Of a stretch of 56,485 nucleotides of DNA, positions 44,925 to 52,886 are shown one piece after another (the stretch's first letter is position 1; each line of letters begins with the position of its first letter). Source of the DNA: Pseudomonadota bacterium (GTDB taxonomy: Bacteria; Pseudomonadota; Alphaproteobacteria; SHVP01); assembly GCA_022566715.1 (NCBI GenBank), contig JADFIH010000004.1:1-56485 (forward strand), given 5' to 3'. The notes beneath the pieces are model-generated. The model saw only the letters and a program-made list of their open reading frames with translations, was not told where the DNA came from and made no database searches. The position numbers and the translations under genes are program-made.

Positions 44925-45383
44925 ATGAGCCTGAACGAAGAAGTAGAGATTCTGCGCAACATTCCATTGTTCGCGAACATCGAACCGTCGAAGCTGAAGC
45001 TTCTGGCTTTCACATCGGAGCGCCTGACCTTCCGCAAAGGACAGGACCTGTGCGTGCAGGGTGAAATGGGGGACGCCGCTTTTATCATCATCGACGGCGC
45101 GGTCGACGTTCTTGTCAACACGGATGACGGTCCGCTTTCGGTCGCGAAGATGGGCAAGAACGATGTGGTTGGTGAAATCTCTATTTTGACCGACGTTCCA
45201 CGGACCGCGACGGTCCGTGCGACCAGCGACGTAACGGTGCTTCGCATTTCGAAGGACCTGTTCCTGCGTCTGATGCGGGAGTTCCCGCAGATGGCGGTCG
45301 AAATAATGCGCGAGCTGGCGCGCCGTCTCGACAAGACGACCGCCGATCTGACGCGCGCGCTCGCCGCGGACGGTTCCAACTGA
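44925..45383 (+). CDS. Stand-alone cyclic-nucleotide-binding domain protein
   Basis: A 152-residue protein consisting only of a cNMP-binding (CAP-type) beta-roll. The phosphate-binding cassette VVGEISILTDVPRTATVRA has the conserved GE (83-84) and RTA (93-95), so it should be able to bind cAMP, cGMP or a related nucleotide. There is no DNA-binding helix-turn-helix. It begins nine bases after the stop of the ABC-like gene, with AAGGAGAC as ribosome-binding site, suggesting that it acts with that transporter-like protein as a separate regulatory subunit. Confidence 0.92.
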   Translation: MSLNEEVEILRNIPLFANIEPSKLKLLAFTSERLTFRKGQDLCVQGEMGDAAFIIIDGAVDVLVNTDDGPLSVAKMGKNDVVGEISILTDVPRTATVRATSDVTVLRISKDLFLRLMREFPQMAVEIMRELARRLDKTTADLTRALAADGSN

Positions 45384-45438
45384 CCGGGAGCCAGGACGCC
45401 CACGGGCCAAGGCGCTACCAGGCCGGGCGTTAGCGGAA

Positions 45439-45927
45439 ATGAGCCGCCTCGATAGCGCGATCCGCCGCCTCGTTGCGCAACGCAGCTGCCTGGACATGGC
45501 CGCCGGCCTCATTCGTGATGTGCCGGGTCCGGTTCTCGAACTGGGTCTTGGCAATGGCCGGACCTACGACCATTTACGCACCTTGTTTCCGGAGCGCGGG
45601 ATTTTTGTTTTTGACCGCCGAGTCGCGGCGCACCCTGACTGCATTCCCGATGATACCCACATGATCATCGGCGATGTGATGCAGACGCTTCCCGGCGCCC
45701 TGAGCCGCATCGGCACCCGCGCCGCGATGGTGCACAGTGATATCGGTAGCGGTGACAAGGCCGAGAGCCGGCGCCAGGCCGGCGCGTTGGTGCGGTTGCT
45801 CGGGCCGTTGCTGGCGCCCGGCGCTATTGTGGTCAGCGATCAAGACATGGCGATGGCGGGCTGGCCGGAGGTGGCGCTGCCCGAAGGGATCGCGCCCCGC
45901 CGCTATTACTTGTACCGCCTCCCGTGA
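45439..45927 (+). CDS. Small class I SAM-dependent methyltransferase
   Basis: A 162-residue protein with motif I VLELGLGNGRTYDHL (about residues 32-46) and later FVFDRRVAAHPDC and VHSDIGSGDKAESRR, a compact SAM-methyltransferase core. It ends in PRRYYLYRLP. It is the third gene of the plus-strand unit, 55 bases after the cNMP protein. Likely substrate: a glycan or lipid intermediate of the locus, by context only. It converges on the unknown gene at 45968, with hairpin A between them. Confidence 0.83.
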   Translation: MSRLDSAIRRLVAQRSCLDMAAGLIRDVPGPVLELGLGNGRTYDHLRTLFPERGIFVFDRRVAAHPDCIPDDTHMIIGDVMQTLPGALSRIGTRAAMVHSDIGSGDKAESRRQAGALVRLLGPLLAPGAIVVSDQDMAMAGWPEVALPEGIAPRRYYLYRLP

Positions 45928-45939
45928 CCTCCGCCGCGA

Positions 45940-45968
45940 GGGCGTTTCCAGTTGAACCGGAAACGCCC
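45940..45968. repeat. Solo hairpin A
   Basis: GGGCGTTTCC (45940-45949) and GGAAACGCCC (45959-45968) form a perfect 10-base-pair stem around a nine-base loop. It matches the left hairpin of the full intergenic repeats (compare GGTTCAACTGGAAACGC at 4042 and the sequence at 51251). It lies between convergent genes and the TAG stop of the minus-strand gene (45968-45970) begins at its edge. It could act as a bidirectional 3' barrier, but no T tract follows. Confidence 0.85.
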
Positions 45969-46576
45969 TAAAAGAGAGAGAAGGTCGTGCCGATGACACC
46001 CAGGGGGAAACGTCCCGTCTCCAGCAGGCGGAACTTGAGGGCAAAGGGATGGTCCTCCCCGGCGTTGGCCGCCAGAACAAGTCCCGCGGCGTAACACGCC
46101 GCGACCATGGCGCCCGCCGCCGCGGTCAGGAACTCGTCGTCGTCGTAACCGGCGTCGATGGCGGCGCCCGAGACCAGCTCGGTGGCGACGCCGGCCGCCT
46201 GACCGGCGATATGATTAAGCGCGTTGGTCAGGTCCGCTTCGTCGATATCTTCCGCCGCCTGGGTGATAAGGCCCGCGCGCAACTGTTCCTCGGCCTCCCA
46301 CCATTCGGTATTCCAGTCCGGGTTTTCGGCGAATACGGCGGCCTCTTCCCAGGTCTCCACGGCGCTCACATGGGAACCAGGAAACCCGAGCGCACTCAAA
46401 TAGGCCTCGGCGAATTCGAGGTCTTCTTGAGACAGCGGCCGGCCCACTCGCGAAAGCCACGGAATTTTATTGAGTCCGAGGGCAAACTTCGCCATCGCCG
46501 TAAGACGCTGGTACTCCGGAAGGTCCGGATCCAGCGTCTCCTCGTCCGTCTCCTCGTCCGTGTCGTCGCCGGTCAC
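45968..46576 (-). CDS. Acidic protein of unknown function
   Basis: A protein of about 202 residues that I do not recognise. From GTG 46576 it starts with a very acidic stretch (TGDDTDEETDEETLDPDLPE); an ATG at 46495 is a good alternative start (MAKFALGLNKIPW). The body is helical and acidic with tryptophan-rich NPDWNTEWWEAEEQLRAGL and a weakly hydrophobic alanine-rich segment (TAAAGAMVAACYAAGLVLAA, residues 150-169). No signal peptide. The stop codon is at the edge of hairpin A. It overlaps the possible end of the amidotransferase gene only if the longest frame is used. Confidence 0.65.
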   Translation of the reverse strand: MTGDDTDEETDEETLDPDLPEYQRLTAMAKFALGLNKIPWLSRVGRPLSQEDLEFAEAYLSALGFPGSHVSAVETWEEAAVFAENPDWNTEWWEAEEQLRAGLITQAAEDIDEADLTNALNHIAGQAAGVATELVSGAAIDAGYDDDEFLTAAAGAMVAACYAAGLVLAANAGEDHPFALKFRLLETGRFPLGVIGTTFSLF

Positions 46577-46598
46577 TTTGAAAAACCCAGCGCTCGAC

Positions 46599-47372
46599 TT
46601 ACGCCGCGGCGCGGCGCTTGGCGCGTTCCCGCGCGGCGTCGCCGAAAGCCGCGAACAGGGCAATGGAAACGGGATCGCTCGTTGCCGCGAACTCGGCGTG
46701 CCACTGGACCCCCAGGGCGAAGGTGTGCGCGCCGTCGACGCTAATTCCCTCGATCGTCGAGTCGTCGGCGACGGCTTCGACGGTGGTGCCGGGCGCGGGC
46801 CGGTCCACCCCTTGGCCGTGAAGCGAATTCACCATGGCCTCCGTCACGCCGGTCACGCCCTCGAGGACCCCGCCGGGCGTTATGGTGATGTGGTGAATGG
46901 GCGCCGCTTGTTCCTCAAAGGGCTTGGTGCGGTCGCGGCGGTGATCGAACCGGCCCGGCACCTCGTGCAGGTATTGGTGCAGCGTACCGCCCAGGGCGAC
47001 GTTGAGTTCCTGCATCCCGCGGCACATGGCGAAAACCGGGACACCGCCATCGAGGGCGGCACGCGTTAGCGGCAAGGTCGTGGCATCGCGCAGGGGGTCG
47101 TGCAGATCGCCGTCGCGGCTCGGCGCGCCGCCGTACCGGTGAGGTTCGATGTTCGACGCGCCGCCCGTCAGGAGCACGCCGTCGAGTCCCGCCAGCGTCT
47201 CCGCAATGTTGAGCCGGTCCCCGACGGCCGGGACAATAAAAGGGGTTGCGTCCGCGGCCTCGATGACGGCGAGAACGTTTCGATCGCCCGTCACGTGGAC
47301 GTGGAAGCTGTCAAAGGCGCGGTAACCCGCTGGAATGCCGATGAGGGGCCTGATCTTTGCCGGCTGGGTCAA
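46599..47372 (-). CDS. Class I glutamine amidotransferase, PuuD-like gamma-glutamyl hydrolase family
   Basis: A 257-residue protein of the gamma-glutamyl-GABA hydrolase family. Nucleophile C117 lies in FAMCRGMQELNVALGG, with VLLTGGASNIEPHRYGG for substrate binding and LGVQWHAEF holding the catalytic histidine and glutamate. The start is TTG at 47372; there is no nearby ATG. It may cleave gamma-glutamyl amides in polyamine breakdown, but no other puu genes are present. It follows the response regulator by 125 bases on the same strand. Confidence 0.88.
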   Translation of the reverse strand: MTQPAKIRPLIGIPAGYRAFDSFHVHVTGDRNVLAVIEAADATPFIVPAVGDRLNIAETLAGLDGVLLTGGASNIEPHRYGGAPSRDGDLHDPLRDATTLPLTRAALDGGVPVFAMCRGMQELNVALGGTLHQYLHEVPGRFDHRRDRTKPFEEQAAPIHHITITPGGVLEGVTGVTEAMVNSLHGQGVDRPAPGTTVEAVADDSTIEGISVDGAHTFALGVQWHAEFAATSDPVSIALFAAFGDAARERAKRRAAA

Positions 47373-47408
47373 TATGCTGGGAACTCGTGAACAACCTGAG
47401 GGACTAAT

Positions 47409-47442
47409 GGGCGCTTAGGCGGCGGGCATTACGCAAGCGCCC
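47409..47442. repeat. Hairpin in the gap between response regulator and amidotransferase
   Basis: GGGCGCTT and AAGCGCCC form an eight-base-pair stem over an 18-base loop. No T tract is present on the minus strand after it. Further towards 47490 there is a short direct repeat of AGCCAGATT. Confidence 0.5.
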
Positions 47443-47497
47443 AGGCTCGGATCAGGCAACGGACCAGATCAGCCAGATTAGCCAGATTAGAATGATA

Positions 47498-47875
47498 TCA
47501 GGTGATTTTTTTCAAGACCGATCGTAGGTCGGCCAGTTGAATCGGTTTGCGGAGGGGCTCGGTCAGGTTCAGCCCAAGGGCTTCCCCGAGGCTGATCGCG
47601 CGGCGCACCATTGGTTGGTCGTGGCCGCTAATCAATGCGATCGGAGCTTCGCATCCTTCCGTGGCAAGAAACCGCAAGATCTGAATACCGTCGCGTTCCG
47701 GCATGACCAGATCGAGGACGATAGCGGTTGGCTGAAAGGCGCGGTAGACGTCGTCCACCTCGTGCGGGTCGGATACGGACCTGACCTCGAAACCCAAGGA
47801 GCCGGCGGCATCCTCAAGGAATTCGCAAACCTCGGGATCATCGTCGATCGCCAGAAGACGCGGTTTGTCAGCCAT
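47498..47875 (-). CDS. Single-domain response regulator
   Basis: A 125-residue receiver-only protein. Acidic residues DDD (11-13), phosphoacceptor D55 in AIVLDLVMPE, and K110 in PLRKPIQ are all present. It has no output domain, so it acts as a phosphate shuttle or by protein contact. ATG 47875 is chosen because the next upstream in-frame start would add a cysteine- and glycine-rich tail that is not receiver-like. No kinase is adjacent. Confidence 0.91.
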   Translation of the reverse strand: MADKPRLLAIDDDPEVCEFLEDAAGSLGFEVRSVSDPHEVDDVYRAFQPTAIVLDLVMPERDGIQILRFLATEGCEAPIALISGHDQPMVRRAISLGEALGLNLTEPLRKPIQLADLRSVLKKIT

Positions 47876-47972
47876 GGCCCCGCCCGCAAAACCTTCGCCT
47901 CCGAGGACACAGCCGCGGCAGGCTGCATACAAAATAACAGATTAACGCCGGAGAGCAACCATGAAGTGTGCG

Positions 47973-47992
47973 AGAGTGTCTGGAACCACTCT
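47973..47992. repeat. Short hairpin resembling part of hairpin B
   Basis: AGAGTG and CACTCT form a six-base-pair stem around TCTGGAAC, followed by TAAAA. The tips match those of hairpin B in the full repeats (AGAGTGGTTCC...). It lies 31 bases past the lolA stop, and probably is a decayed or partial copy. Confidence 0.55.
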
Positions 47993-48022
47993 AAAACGGG
48001 TAAACCGATTTGGCTCGCGCCG

Positions 48023-48667
48023 TCACTGCGGATCCCCCGATGTTTGCCCAAAGGGGTCCGGATTGACGAACCGGAAGAGCTCGGCGTCCAGCGTCAAATT
48101 CGTCCGCATCCCCGACAGGGCGATCGTGGTGACCTTGCCCTGGGCGTCGGTGACGCGCCACATGCGCAGGCGCAAAGGGGAATCGCTGAAGATCAAAGTA
48201 ATCGTCCCGTCGCGCCGCCCTTTCTTATCGGCCAATGTGATGGCGAGCGCGCCAGGCTCGCGGTCGACGCGCACGACCTCGGTATCGCCGGAGAACGAAA
48301 TTGTTTCGTCGACCAGGAATCCAAGCGGTGTCGATTTGATTGGAACGTACGTGACCTGCCCAAGCCGCGAATCGTAGAAGACAATGGTTTTGCCGGTTCC
48401 GACAATGAGAATGGGCGTTGGTGGATCGTATTCGAAGCGAAGCCGGCCGGGCCGCTGAAGATAGAAAACACCCTCCGCGGTGCCGCCGTTGTCCGAAAGC
48501 TGGGTGAACCGGGCTTGCAAGGTTTGAATGCCGTTGAGGAGATCCTCGACCCTGGAAATGTCGGCCTTGTCCTGGGCCGATAGTTCCGCCCACGCCATGC
48601 CGTGGAGGCCCACGGTTAAACCAGCCGCGACCACCAGCGTCAGAAAAACCTTGGCGTACCGAGTCAT
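48023..48667 (-). CDS. lolA: Outer-membrane lipoprotein carrier protein LolA
   Basis: A 214-residue periplasmic chaperone that ferries lipoproteins from LolCDE to the outer membrane. The signal peptide MTRYAKVFLTLVVAAGLTVG ends at AWA, residue 27. LQARFTQLSDNGGTAEGVFY and RPGRLRFEYDPPTPILIVGT are family motifs, and the C-terminal half of the open beta-barrel is complete. It lies 26 bases after ftsK, the usual alphaproteobacterial arrangement, and is probably cotranscribed with it. Confidence 0.93.
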   Translation of the reverse strand: MTRYAKVFLTLVVAAGLTVGLHGMAWAELSAQDKADISRVEDLLNGIQTLQARFTQLSDNGGTAEGVFYLQRPGRLRFEYDPPTPILIVGTGKTIVFYDSRLGQVTYVPIKSTPLGFLVDETISFSGDTEVVRVDREPGALAITLADKKGRRDGTITLIFSDSPLRLRMWRVTDAQGKVTTIALSGMRTNLTLDAELFRFVNPDPFGQTSGDPQ

Positions 48668-48693
48668 GGCTTGCTTCCCACCGCCGGGGCCGT

Positions 48694-51066
48694 CTAGGCG
48701 AGCTCTCCGGTGCGTCTCGCCAGGACCTCGCGCTTGCCCACGTGATTGGCCTGGCTTATGACGCCTTCGGTCTCCATGCGCTCGACAATCCGAGCGGCCC
48801 GATTATAGCCTATCTGCAGGTGCCGCTGGACGAAACTGGTGGACGCCTTGCCCTCGCGGCACACCAAATCGACCGCCTGGTCATATAATGCGTCGTCCAG
48901 GCCCCCGCCAGAGCCGGCCACGGCCGCCTCGGGCTCTTCGGTCACTTCTTCGAGATAGACGGGCTCGCCCTGCCGGCGCAGGAAATCAACCACCCGCTCG
49001 ACCTCTTGTTCGCCGACATAAGGGCCATGCACCCGGGTCAGGCGTCCGCCCGTCTGCATGAACAGCATGTCTCCGGACCCCAAGAGCTGCTCGGCCCCGG
49101 ATTCTCCCAGGATCGTGCGGCTATCGATCTTCGAGGTGACCTGGAAGCTGATGCGGGTCGGGAAGTTGGCTTTGATCGTCCCCGTGATGACGTCCACCGA
49201 CGGCCGTTGGGTCGCCATAATGAGATGTATCCCCGCCGCCCGCGCCATCTGGGACAGGCGCTGGACGGAGGTTTCGATCTCCTTGCCGGCCAGGAGCATG
49301 AGATCGGCCAGTTCATCGACGACCACGACGATGTAAGGCATCGGGGCCATGTCGAAGGGTTGGTCCTCGAACACCGGATCGCCGGACTCTGCGTCGAAAC
49401 CCGTTTGTACGGTCCGTTTGAGCGTCTCGCCCTTGCGGCGCGCCTTCTCGAGGCGCTGGTTGTAGCTCGCGATGTTGCGCACGCCGAGACGCGAGATGGC
49501 GCGGTAGCGCGTCTCCATCTCACGCACCGTCCACTTGAGGGCGAAAACGGCCTTGGCGGGTTCGGTGACGACCGGGGTCAACAGGTGCGGGATGTCGTCA
49601 TAGACCGACAGCTCGAGCATTTTGGGATCGATAAGGATCAGTTTGCACTGGTCGGGACGCAGGTGATAAAGCAGCGAAAGGATCATCGAATTGATCGCCA
49701 CGGACTTGCCCGATCCCGTGGTGCCCGCAACCAATAAATGCGGCATGCGCGAGAGGTCGGCGATGACCGGCGCCCCACTGATGTCCTTGCCCAGCGCCAG
49801 CGGCAAGTTGCACGCGGAACTTTCATAGTCTGGCGCCGACAACAGCTCGCGCAGCATGACGGTTTCGATCTTGGTGTTGGGAAGTTCGATGCCGATGGCG
49901 TTGCGGCCCGGCACCACGGCGACCCGCACCGACACCGCGCTCATCGACCGGGCGATGTCGTCCGCCAAACCGATGACGCGGGAGGTCTTGGTGCCGCGCG
50001 CGGGCTCCAGTTCATAGAGCGTGACAACCGGCCCAGGCCGCACCCGCGTTATTTCGCCGCGCACGCCAAAGTCGTCGAGCACGGTCTCGAGCATGCGCGC
50101 ATTCTGCTCAAGGGCGTCCTCGTTGATGTTGACGGTGCGGCCCCGCCCCTCCGCCGCGCGTAGAAAACTCAGCGCCGGAAGCTGGATCTCTTCCGGGTCG
50201 AGATCGAAACTGGGCTGGGCTTCCGCGGCCACACGCCGTCCCGTGCGAAGGCTCGGCGCGCGCTTGGCGATGCGTTGGCGCGTCTTGGGCTTGGCGCCGA
50301 ACTCGGGTACGGGCTCCAGGTCCTCGTCTCCGGTGTCGGCCCGGGGGCCAACAAATACCCGCGGCTCCATTCTTTTCTTGATGATGGGCTGCAGGCGCCG
50401 TCCGAGTCCGGAAACAGGCCGCCAAGTGGTCCGCAGGGCCCAGGCGGCTGCGCGCCAGGCCCTCGTCAACAACCACCACGAGCGCTGCAACAGGCGTCCC
50501 CAATCGCCCATCGACAGGCCGAGCGTGAACAGAACGGCGGCGAGGCCCAGGACCGCCACCGTGACCCCATGAATCCAGGGATTGTCGGCCACGCCGATCC
50601 ATTGCGCGAAGGCCAGCACTTGGCGCTGGAGGAGGTCGCCCGTGAAGCCACCGAACCCGCTGCTGACCGGCCAGCCGGACGGCGCCGTGAATGCCGCCGC
50701 CAGGGTCGCGGACAAAATGACGCTGACCGGAAGCGTGGCGAACTTCATCCAGATCCAGCGCAGGCCCTGATGCGAGATCAGCCGCCAGGCCCAGGCGAAC
50801 AAAACGACGACCAATGTGAACGTGCCGAGGCCAATCGTTTGCAAACTAATGTCCGCGACATAGGCGCCGGGTCCGCCTAGCCAATTGGTTGCCGCAATCG
50901 GGGTCGCGTTGTTGAAACTCGGATCGCCCGGCGAGAAGCTGACCAACGAGATCGCATAGGACAACGCGAGGCCCAACACGGCAAAGCCCAAAAGCTCGGT
51001 GATCCGGCGCCGGAAAAACTCGCCGGTCCCTCGCGGTAGGAAAGTGTCCTTGCTTGCAATCGTCAT
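48694..51066 (-). CDS. ftsK: DNA translocase FtsK
   Basis: A 790-residue septal DNA pump that moves chromosomal DNA and activates XerCD at dif. The N-terminus has four or five membrane helices (residues 25-185), a short linker follows, and the RecA-like motor carries Walker A GTTGSGKS (448-455) and Walker B VVVVDELADLM. The C-terminal gamma winged helix (YDQAVDLVCREGKASTSFVQ, then YNRAARIVERMETEGVIS) reads KOPS. Compared with E. coli the linker is short, as usual in alphaproteobacteria. It starts 46 bases from repeat copy 3. Confidence 0.96.
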   Translation of the reverse strand: MTIASKDTFLPRGTGEFFRRRITELLGFAVLGLALSYAISLVSFSPGDPSFNNATPIAATNWLGGPGAYVADISLQTIGLGTFTLVVVLFAWAWRLISHQGLRWIWMKFATLPVSVILSATLAAAFTAPSGWPVSSGFGGFTGDLLQRQVLAFAQWIGVADNPWIHGVTVAVLGLAAVLFTLGLSMGDWGRLLQRSWWLLTRAWRAAAWALRTTWRPVSGLGRRLQPIIKKRMEPRVFVGPRADTGDEDLEPVPEFGAKPKTRQRIAKRAPSLRTGRRVAAEAQPSFDLDPEEIQLPALSFLRAAEGRGRTVNINEDALEQNARMLETVLDDFGVRGEITRVRPGPVVTLYELEPARGTKTSRVIGLADDIARSMSAVSVRVAVVPGRNAIGIELPNTKIETVMLRELLSAPDYESSACNLPLALGKDISGAPVIADLSRMPHLLVAGTTGSGKSVAINSMILSLLYHLRPDQCKLILIDPKMLELSVYDDIPHLLTPVVTEPAKAVFALKWTVREMETRYRAISRLGVRNIASYNQRLEKARRKGETLKRTVQTGFDAESGDPVFEDQPFDMAPMPYIVVVVDELADLMLLAGKEIETSVQRLSQMARAAGIHLIMATQRPSVDVITGTIKANFPTRISFQVTSKIDSRTILGESGAEQLLGSGDMLFMQTGGRLTRVHGPYVGEQEVERVVDFLRRQGEPVYLEEVTEEPEAAVAGSGGGLDDALYDQAVDLVCREGKASTSFVQRHLQIGYNRAARIVERMETEGVISQANHVGKREVLARRTGELA

Positions 51067-51581
51067 GGGCTGGCCGGCGCTGGTTGTTCGACCAAGGTCT
51101 CGGAAAGCGCCTTAGAACGATTCCGGCTTGGCCGGAACCACTCCAGCTTTTTGCCGCTCACGGCCGCGGACCGGCCAATCTCGGATGAATTAAGGATGGC
51201 CGCGCCTGTGCGGGCGCGCCGGATAACCGGCGGGCCTCCTTGCGGCCTTGAGCGATTCCAGGTGAACTGGAAACGCTCTAGGTTCCAGCTCGTTGAAACG
51301 GGGGTTCAACATGGATGCGTAAGCCATTACAAAGCACGAATAAATCTATCCTCCCAGCGGTCCCGGCACAAGTGCGGCGGGCCGGTCACAGCCTAAAACA
51401 TGGCCGTGGGACCGCCTGAATTCTCAAAATATTTTCCATAATTCCAAATCGATGGCCGCGTTCCGACGGGAACACGGCCATCTTGGGGGAGTTATCCGGG
51501 TGGGGCCGGATCGATTGCGGCCCCTACCGAATTCTGGACAAGCCTCCAGCCCGAGCTCGGTCTTGCCGAGCGGGTGCTCGT
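51067..51581. other. 515-base intergenic region between amtB and ftsK
   Basis: This gap contains repeat copy 3 (51112-51281), which comes within about 45 bases of the ftsK start, and a hairpin at 51452-51481 (ATGGCCGCGTTCC opposite GGAACACGGCCAT, 12 of 13 pairs) about 100 bases past the amtB stop. GCGGTCCC near 51357 and GGGACCGC near 51410 are further inverted arms. I see no convincing gene. The ftsK promoter should lie in or beside the repeat. Confidence 0.6.
51112..51281. repeat. Intergenic two-hairpin repeat, copy 3 (inverted)
   Basis: About 170 bases, in reverse orientation to copies 1 and 2: hairpin B first (ATTCCGGC opposite GCCGGAA, 51120-51137), then the shared middle (GGGCGCGCCGGATAACCGGC on this strand), then hairpin A (GATTCCAG...CTGGAAACGCTC, up to 51279). 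The middle lacks about 25 bases present in copies 1 and 2 beside hairpin A and has other sequence near hairpin B. Unlike the others it lies upstream of a gene start (ftsK). Confidence 0.82.
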
Positions 51582-52886
51582 TTAGGAGACGCGCTCGCCG
51601 TGGAAGTTGAGGTCCAGGCCCTCGCGCTGCTCGTCCTCGGTGGCGCTCAGACCGATCACCGAGCCGATGACCTTGAGGAGGATGAACGACACGACGGCGC
51701 ACCACACGACGGTCACGCCGACGCCATAGAATTGGATCCAGATCTGGCCGAAGTTGCCTTCGATGGCGCCGGGCGTGCCGCCGATCGACTCGACGGCGAA
51801 GACGCCGGTGAGGATGGCTCCGGTTATGCCGCCAAGGCCGTGAACCGCGAAGACATCGAGGGAATCGTCATAACCTAGTTTGTTCTTGAGCCAGGTCGCT
51901 CCGCCATAGCACACCAGCCCGGCGGCGAGGCCGATGGCCAGCGCACCGCCCGGGGTGACAAAACCGGACGCCGGGGTGATGGCGACGAGCCCGGCGATGG
52001 CCCCGGAGATGATCCCCAGCACGCTCGGTTTGCCCCTGAGACCCCACTCCAGGAACATCCAGGTCAGGGCGCCGGCGGCCGACGCCACCTGGGTGACCAT
52101 CATGGCCATGCCTGCGGCGCCGTCGGCGGCCAGCGCCGAGCCCGCGTTGAATCCGAACCAGCCGACCCACAGAAGCGCGGCGCCCAAGACACTATAGGTG
52201 AGGTTGTGCGGCGCCAGGATGTCCTTGCCGAAGCCGACGCGCTTGCCGACGACGATGGCCGCGACCAATCCCGCGATGCCCGAATTGATGTGGACGACCG
52301 TGCCGCCCGCGAAATCGAGAACGCCGGCGCTGCCGAGGAATCCGCCACCCCACACCCAGTACGCGACCGGCGCATAGACGAGCAGGGACCACAGGCCCAA
52401 AAATATCAGGAGAGCGGAGAACTTCATACGCTCGGCGATGGCGCCGGTGACAAGCGCCGCGGTGATGATGGCGAACGTCATCTGGAAGATGACGAACACC
52501 GATTCGGGGATTGTGCCGCTGAGCGTATCGACACCAATGCCGCTCAGGAAAATCCGGCCGAACCCGCCGATGACGCTACCGCCGGGGCTGAACGCCAAGC
52601 TGTAGCCCACGACCATCCACACGATACTGATGAGACAGGTGACGGCGAAGCTTTGCATCAGCGTCGCCAGCACGTTCTTCTTTTGCACCATGCCGCCGTA
52701 AAACAGGGCGACGCCGGGGATCGTCATCATGAGGACAAGCGCCGTCGAGGTCAGCACCCAGGCCGTATCGCCGGAATCGAGCACCGCCGTTTCCTGGGCC
52801 ATGGCCATCCCGCCACTCGGGCCACCACTCAAATAGACCACGACGCCCAAACCCAACGCCGCCAAAAAACTCCATGCCTGTCTCAT
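51582..52886 (-). CDS. amtB: Ammonium transporter
   Basis: A 434-residue Amt/MEP channel protein. After an N-terminal signal or first helix (MRQAWSFLAALGLGVVVYLS) the core starts LDSGDTAWVLTSTALVLMMT, with eleven membrane helices and the family sequences FAGGTVVHINSGIAGLVAAI and VHGLGGITGAILTGVFAVES, which hold the twin pore histidines. Length and order are normal. No glnK/PII gene flanks it, whereas most bacterial amtB genes are linked to one. The upstream region is shared with divergent ubiH-like DNA. Confidence 0.96.
   Translation of the reverse strand: MRQAWSFLAALGLGVVVYLSGGPSGGMAMAQETAVLDSGDTAWVLTSTALVLMMTIPGVALFYGGMVQKKNVLATLMQSFAVTCLISIVWMVVGYSLAFSPGGSVIGGFGRIFLSGIGVDTLSGTIPESVFVIFQMTFAIITAALVTGAIAERMKFSALLIFLGLWSLLVYAPVAYWVWGGGFLGSAGVLDFAGGTVVHINSGIAGLVAAIVVGKRVGFGKDILAPHNLTYSVLGAALLWVGWFGFNAGSALAADGAAGMAMMVTQVASAAGALTWMFLEWGLRGKPSVLGIISGAIAGLVAITPASGFVTPGGALAIGLAAGLVCYGGATWLKNKLGYDDSLDVFAVHGLGGITGAILTGVFAVESIGGTPGAIEGNFGQIWIQFYGVGVTVVWCAVVSFILLKVIGSVIGLSATEDEQREGLDLNFHGERVS

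Noticed and set aside
45940-45968. Intrinsic terminator at solo hairpin A
   Set aside because: The stem is strong but neither strand has a run of Ts after it, so it is listed as a repeat instead.
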